A stretch of 50,414 bases of DNA from Methanobacteriota archaeon (GTDB lineage: Archaea; Halobacteriota; Methanomicrobia; Methanomicrobiales; Methanospirillaceae): the NCBI GenBank assembly GCA_029555345.1, contig JAKPSJ010000034.1, positions 1 through 50,414 of the forward strand, in the 5' to 3' direction. This document shows, piece after piece, positions 45,526-50,414 of the stretch. The first letter of the stretch is position 1. Each line of letters opens with the position of its first letter. The notes beneath the pieces were generated by a model. The model ran no database searches. It had not been told where the DNA came from and worked only from the letters and a program-made list of their open reading frames with translations. The translations under genes were made by a program, and so were the position numbers.

Positions 45526-46994
45526 ATGGCTACCGGTTGGAGATAGACTTCCAGGTTGACCTGGCTGTAATCGAAAAGTATCGCGTAATCATTGGAATGA
45601 ACGGTAAACTGAACGGTATTGTTGTTCTGAGTAATATTGATCCAGTTTTGGTCGAACCCTTCGTCCACGGCTGTCTGTCGGATCCGTCCAAAGGCCTGGT
45701 TCCACATCTGGGCAGTGGATCGATCCTGTGCATCGATCACCAGTGTCACGTTTTTCGCGTTGGGGATTCCCCGGGCCAGTTTCTTGTTATTGATTGTGTT
45801 TTCCTGGAGCGACGTCACCGTTGTAACGACCTGGACCGGCGATGTTCCCCCGATGGTGCCTTTACCATCAATGATAATATCGACCATCCGCACGGTGGGT
45901 ATGCCGGTTCGGTTGGTCACGCTGATGAGGGGGACGACCTTCGCCACCATGCCGTCCGGTTGCCACAGAAAGACGCCTCCCTGCTGGTAGTAGTAGTCCT
46001 GCTGGACCCAGTAGGTATTCCCGGAGCGGAACTCGAGGGAGCCCATCCGGTGGGATTCGGAGATGCTCCCTGCTCTGTAGCCGACCTGGCCAGGGTAACG
46101 GTACTGGACCCATGTGCTTGTCTGGTTGAATGGTTTCACCAGGGTGAAGGGGACAGCCAGGTCCTCTCTCAAGCCATATGCATCATCCAGGAGGTCAATT
46201 GTGCACCATGTATTGTTCTGGACGTTCCTGACAACCACCAGGTCCGAAAAAATTGCGTTGCCATTTTTCGCCATTGTCATTGTAATAGCAGGTACTCTGG
46301 TGCCGGTTGATGGGAGAGCTGCATTGAGCTGCGTTATCCATCCTCCGGCATTGTTCAGGTTATTATCCAGCCAGTTTTTCAATTCAGTCCAGCTTATTGA
46401 TGATTGAGAAGATGTCGGTGTCGGAAAGGAGGGCACCGTTCCCGAGGACCCCGTGCCAGGATTGGAGACGCTTGTCACATTCAACCAGATCTCCCAGTTT
46501 CCATTGTCTGGCTTCAAAACGAGGCCTCCCCCCTTTGAGGTGTCCGTCGTCATAACCTGGATGTAAAGGTGCCCTGGCTCGTCATTCACTGTCGAACCGA
46601 GTGTGGGGCTTACTGATCCGGGGGCATCTTCGAGGAAGTCTCCAGAAATCGTCAGTGTATCTCCCCTCCCGTTTACCGATATGGTCCCGCTCGAAGGGTA
46701 GGGCTGGAAGATTGGAATGACAAATCCCCCTTGGGTGAGACCCGTCACCGTCCCGAGGGTGAATGTGTTCGAAATGGGGACATTCTTCTGGTCATTGATC
46801 CAGAGCGAGTCGACTGCCATTTTGTACTGGAGGAACTGGTCGTTTATGCTGGCCATGTGCTTGATCTCGAGTTCCCTTCCCTGTGCGGGAACAACGTACG
46901 TAACATAGAGAGATGCGAGTGCGGCAATGAGGGCGAGAATCAGGATGAACCCGATGACCTCGGAGAGGCCTTCATCGGAGCGCGTGACCGGCAT
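45522..46994 (-). CDS. Large type IV pilin-like protein
   Basis: 'DEGLSEVIGFILILALIAALASLYVTYVVP' class III signal; start at 46994 (MPVTRSDEG) chosen because TTTATATA abuts the upstream Met at 47024. Confidence 0.78.
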   Translation of the reverse strand: MPVTRSDEGLSEVIGFILILALIAALASLYVTYVVPAQGRELEIKHMASINDQFLQYKMAVDSLWINDQKNVPISNTFTLGTVTGLTQGGFVIPIFQPYPSSGTISVNGRGDTLTISGDFLEDAPGSVSPTLGSTVNDEPGHLYIQVMTTDTSKGGGLVLKPDNGNWEIWLNVTSVSNPGTGSSGTVPSFPTPTSSQSSISWTELKNWLDNNLNNAGGWITQLNAALPSTGTRVPAITMTMAKNGNAIFSDLVVVRNVQNNTWCTIDLLDDAYGLREDLAVPFTLVKPFNQTSTWVQYRYPGQVGYRAGSISESHRMGSLEFRSGNTYWVQQDYYYQQGGVFLWQPDGMVAKVVPLISVTNRTGIPTVRMVDIIIDGKGTIGGTSPVQVVTTVTSLQENTINNKKLARGIPNAKNVTLVIDAQDRSTAQMWNQAFGRIRQTAVDEGFDQNWINITQNNNTVQFTVHSNDYAILFDYSQVNLEVYLQPVAI

Positions 46995-47129
46995 GAGGAT
47001 TACGGAATACGTGTGGCGGGTCATTATATAAAGATATCAAACGATGTCTCCGCTTCGCTTGGCGCGTTTCCCATTCGGTTCGGAAAAGCGTACCCTGGCG
47101 GGGACACCCGCAGGGGTGCAAGGCCTCTC

Positions 47130-48506
47130 CTACCCGTGTTTCCGTATCCAGGTCATGGGCGAGTATTTCTGCAGGAAGCAGGAGATGAAAAGGGCGAATT
47201 CATCCCTGTAGCACTCGATTCCCCGGCTGACAGAATACGACCTTTCCATCGCCTGCTTCACGTGCTTCCCGAGGGCGACCTGGAGCATCTCGGGAGAGCG
47301 GAGCAGGTCTGCAGCCCGCGTGTACGCCCTCCGCTTCTCGACGATTGCGATGCCGTCCTCGATGAAAGGGCCGGAAAAGAGCTCCTTCTGGCTGCATTGC
47401 ATGTACTTCGATGAGAACTTCGCCGCATTGACCTGGTTCCAGACCGGGGGGCCCTCGTGCCGGGTGACGGCAGGGAGTTCCTCGACGAGGAGCTCGAAGA
47501 GGAGCATGGAGTTATCCTCGTGCATCTCGCAGTCGGCACGGTTCACGGCGAAACCATGGCGGTCGAGGAGACCCCTGATGGCATCGAGGCTCTTGCGGAG
47601 CTGGGGGACGACGATGTCCTCGATATACGGCGGAGTCTGAAGGACGATCGCATAGAGGTACGTCCCTCGCCGGGAGAGGATGCCTGCCGCTCCGTCGACG
47701 GTGAGCACGGGGCGGGGTGGTGGGAAGAAGAACTCGCGTCCCGGCTTTTCGATGTATCCCCGGGAAAGCTCAATGAACTCGCACATCCGGGTCAGGGAAA
47801 CGGAGGCAGAGACGTTCCGCTTCGGGTCGACGGGGTCGACCACGACGAGCGGCTCGGGAAAGTCCCTGGCCCTGTGCCCTTCGATGTCGATAATGACGCC
47901 GGGTCGCCAGCGGGACGAAGCCACGAGGAGGGGCCGGAACCCCCCATGCGAGAGGACGAGGAGTTCGCAGAGGTACCCCGCAAAGCCCTCCGTCATCTGG
48001 TCGGAACCGTAAATCCCCCCGGCCTTCGCGAACTGCTTGAGGAGGAGGACATCGTCGATGAACGGCTGGATCCTCTCCCTGATGTAGAGCGTGTGGAACG
48101 GCGTGCGATCGACGGCGCTCTTGATGGAGCATGCGGACTCCACGCGGTAGCATGGGACGAGGTCGATATCGAGGCCATCGATGCTCGCATTGATGTACGG
48201 GTGCTCGGCGTATTTCTCCCGGAAACTCTCTGCCTCGGCCCCTGCGATCGCACGGGCGAGTGCGAGCCCCTGCTCCTCGAGTTCCTCGCGGGAGAGCGAG
48301 GGGTCGAAGAGGAGGAATATGTCGAGGTCCCGGTCGCCGTGAATCCACGTCCCGCGGGCGACAGACCCGACAACCATCCCTTCTGCGCGGCCGTCAGCCC
48401 TGATCCGGGCGAGGATCCTCTCGGCGACCTCGTCGATATGGCGGATCTCATCAGGCCTCGGCCTGACGAGGGCGAGGACCTCCTCTTCAAGCGCTGTCTT
48501 CTGCAA
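47130..48506 (-). CDS. cca: CCA tRNA nucleotidyltransferase (archaeal class I)
   Basis: 'VVGSVARGTWIHGDRDLDIFLLF', 'ASIDGLDIDLVPCYRV'. Confidence 0.95.
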   Translation of the reverse strand: MQKTALEEEVLALVRPRPDEIRHIDEVAERILARIRADGRAEGMVVGSVARGTWIHGDRDLDIFLLFDPSLSREELEEQGLALARAIAGAEAESFREKYAEHPYINASIDGLDIDLVPCYRVESACSIKSAVDRTPFHTLYIRERIQPFIDDVLLLKQFAKAGGIYGSDQMTEGFAGYLCELLVLSHGGFRPLLVASSRWRPGVIIDIEGHRARDFPEPLVVVDPVDPKRNVSASVSLTRMCEFIELSRGYIEKPGREFFFPPPRPVLTVDGAAGILSRRGTYLYAIVLQTPPYIEDIVVPQLRKSLDAIRGLLDRHGFAVNRADCEMHEDNSMLLFELLVEELPAVTRHEGPPVWNQVNAAKFSSKYMQCSQKELFSGPFIEDGIAIVEKRRAYTRAADLLRSPEMLQVALGKHVKQAMERSYSVSRGIECYRDEFALFISCFLQKYSPMTWIRKHG

Positions 48507-49041
48507 GCGGGACCTCCGCGATGTCCTGGTAAACGGGCCCCCGGGGAGTCAGGGTGCTCTTCTTGAGAACGACCCTGTCGATCGTCCCCTCGCCGAAGTC
48601 GCGGTCCGCCAGCGATCGCAGGATCCCTGCGAGGTCCGGGTGGTACTCCCGGACCCGTGCGACCGTGGCGTGGGGGACGAAAGGCCGGTCTTCCCGCGGC
48701 ACTCCGTGCGGGGAGAGGAGGTCTTCGACCGCGGCATGGAGGAGGCCGCACCTCCCCCCGTCCCGGATCCCGGCCCAGATCACGCGCGGGCGTCTCGGGT
48801 TGTTCCCGGAAATTCCAAGGACCCTGACGGGAAATGGGGCGGCATGGATACTTCCGAGCGATTTCGCGATGGCCGCGGTCATCTCCGGCGGGGTATCCCC
48901 GATGAACTTGAGCGTGATATGGATGATCGCCGGGTCGACGTGCGTGAGCCTGGCGTTGCTGTTCTTCAGGACGTCCTGGACTGACCCGAGGGATTCGCGT
49001 ATTCCCCTGGGAAGTTCCGCGGCGACGAAGAGCCGGTCCAT
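48487..49041 (-). CDS. thpR: RNA 2',3'-cyclic phosphodiesterase
   Basis: 2H motifs 'HITLKFIGDTP' and 'HATVARV'. Confidence 0.92.
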   Translation of the reverse strand: MDRLFVAAELPRGIRESLGSVQDVLKNSNARLTHVDPAIIHITLKFIGDTPPEMTAAIAKSLGSIHAAPFPVRVLGISGNNPRRPRVIWAGIRDGGRCGLLHAAVEDLLSPHGVPREDRPFVPHATVARVREYHPDLAGILRSLADRDFGEGTIDRVVLKKSTLTPRGPVYQDIAEVPLAEDSA

Positions 49042-49221
49042 GCCCTTTTCAACTCCTCCCCTGTCCCGTGCAGGATGTGCTTGTCATGTCATTTTTCCCG
49101 CAAAAAACTTTCTGTTCTCCAAAAAATCCCCGCTCCTCTTTTTGTACAATTGAGGGAGGATCAGCAAATATTTTTTCCCGAAGAACAAGTACTGATTCAA
49201 GCTGACAAGCGGGGGACGTTA

Positions 49222-49491
49222 ATGGCCGGTTCTCACAATATCACAGTCTATTCACTCGAACTATGCCCAAACTGCGAGATCCTGAAAAAATTTTTGAAGG
49301 AAAGGGGCCTCTCCTACAGCGAGCAGGACCTCTCGACGGCAGAAGCGCTGGCAGACCTCCGCATCAACGGCGTCTTCGTCCGCGAAGCCCCAGTCCTCCG
49401 GTGCGGGGACAGGTTCCTTGCGTCCGGCGACATGTTCACCGTGTCAGGCCTGCGCACGGACACCGTTCTCTCCTTCATCGAGGGTGACTGA
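49222..49491 (+). CDS. Glutaredoxin-like (NrdH-type) protein
   Basis: 'ITVYSLELCPNCEILKKFLKERGLSYSEQDLST' with CPNC active site; stop overlaps nrdD start (TGATG). Confidence 0.88.
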   Translation: MAGSHNITVYSLELCPNCEILKKFLKERGLSYSEQDLSTAEALADLRINGVFVREAPVLRCGDRFLASGDMFTVSGLRTDTVLSFIEGD

Positions 49492-50414
49492 TGCCGCGGC
49501 GCGACACGAGGCAGGCGACCCTCGACGGTGTCTTCGTTGCCCCGATGCCCCCTGTCCGGACAACGGACGGGCATATCCTGGAATGGGACCGGCAGCGGAT
49601 CGTCCACCAGATCGTCGAGGAGACAAAACTCGTCTCCACGTTCTACGGGTACGAGAGCGCAAGCGTGGAGACCGCCCAGGAGATAGCGAGGCTCGTGGAG
49701 CAGAGGATCAAGTCCATGGACCTCCAGGCCTTAAGCGGCCCGCTGGTCAGGGAGATCGTCAATATCACGCTGCTCGAGAAGGGGATGGTCCAGTACCGGA
49801 ACGCCTGCACGCGTGTCGGGACACCCGTGTACGACGCCCACCAGATCGATGTCGGCCGCGGTTTCGAGGCCAGGGACAACGCCAACCTCCAGGAGAACGC
49901 AGAGACCTCGCACAAGAAGAAGGCCGACAAGATCAGCAAGGAGCAGTACCTCCTTCAGCTCCCACCCCACCTTGCAGACCACCACCTTTCAGGCGATATC
50001 CACATCCACGACCTCGAATACTTTGGGACACGCCCATTCTGCCAGGACTGGGACCTCCGGTACTTCTTTTACTATGGCCTGATGCCGGACGGGAACGGTA
50101 CGAAGGCGTCGGTGGCGGGCCCTGCGAAGAGGGCCGAGGTCGCAGTCCTCCACGCGGTCAAGGCGCTCGGGAGCGCCCAGACGAACTTCGCGGGTGGACA
50201 GGGGTACTACAACTTCCTCACGTTCCTCGCCCCCTACTTCGAGGGGATGGAGTACGGCGAGATCAAGCAGCTCATGCAGATGTTCGTCTACGAGATGACG
50301 CAGATGATGGTCGCCCGGGGCGGCCAGCTCGTGTTCTCCTCGGTCCAGCTCAGTCCCGGCGTCCCCTCCCTCTGGAAGGACAAGCCGTGCGTCTACCGTG
50401 GCATGGTCTGGGAC
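49491..50414 (+). CDS. nrdD: Anaerobic ribonucleoside-triphosphate reductase (class III), partial at window end
   Basis: ATP-cone-like N-terminus then 'HLSGDIHIHDLEYFGTRPFCQDWDLRYFFYYGL', 'SAQTNFAGGQGYYNFLTFLAPYFEGM'. Confidence 0.93.
   Translation, partial: MPRRDTRQATLDGVFVAPMPPVRTTDGHILEWDRQRIVHQIVEETKLVSTFYGYESASVETAQEIARLVEQRIKSMDLQALSGPLVREIVNITLLEKGMVQYRNACTRVGTPVYDAHQIDVGRGFEARDNANLQENAETSHKKKADKISKEQYLLQLPPHLADHHLSGDIHIHDLEYFGTRPFCQDWDLRYFFYYGLMPDGNGTKASVAGPAKRAEVAVLHAVKALGSAQTNFAGGQGYYNFLTFLAPYFEGMEYGEIKQLMQMFVYEMTQMMVARGGQLVFSSVQLSPGVPSLWKDKPCVYRGMVWD

Overview
This 50.4 kb window is chromosomal DNA from a GC-rich methanogenic archaeon. Gene content (methanogenesis marker protein 8, Mbh-type hydrogenase, L-aspartate semialdehyde sulfurtransferase pair, UPF0280, Trm56, TFE) points to Methanomicrobiales-like Euryarchaeota. 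All calls come from reading the sequence and the supplied ORF track; no search was run. Main blocks: (1) minus-strand membrane-bound [NiFe] hydrogenase/Mrp-antiporter (Mbh) operon, ~1-7473, running off the left edge; (2) PUA-PAPS-reductase-like enzyme, hisH and a small membrane protein; (3) a compact minus-strand operon of five small uncharacterised proteins (10916-12614) plus a zinc-finger protein at 10615: a Cdc48-N-like barrel with a Lys/Glu-rich tail, two membrane-anchored coiled coils, and a motif shared by three consecutive genes; (4) a hairpin-rich non-coding gap (12615-13364); (5) surface protein, membrane-tethered wHTH regulator, alaS, SWIM and NIF3 genes, sulfur-assimilation pair, UPF0280, trm56/ATP-grasp/tfe/HD operon; (6) tRNA-Leu(GAG) followed by a frameshifted IS1634-like element and an AT-rich island (28.8-30.7 kb) with an RHH-like gene, a 23-bp palindrome and a LemA-like protein; (7) double-cubane-cluster protein plus activase, APC permease, marker 8; (8) a ~1100-aa TPR protein with an exact 306-bp super-repeat; (9) a minus-strand cluster of type IV pilin-like/PKD surface proteins, three of which share an apparently unnamed C-terminal domain; (10) cca-thpR and an NrdH-like redoxin-nrdD pair running off the right edge. 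Best candidates for an undescribed system are the small coiled-coil operon (10.6-12.6 kb) and the pilin/PKD cluster (40.2-47.0 kb).
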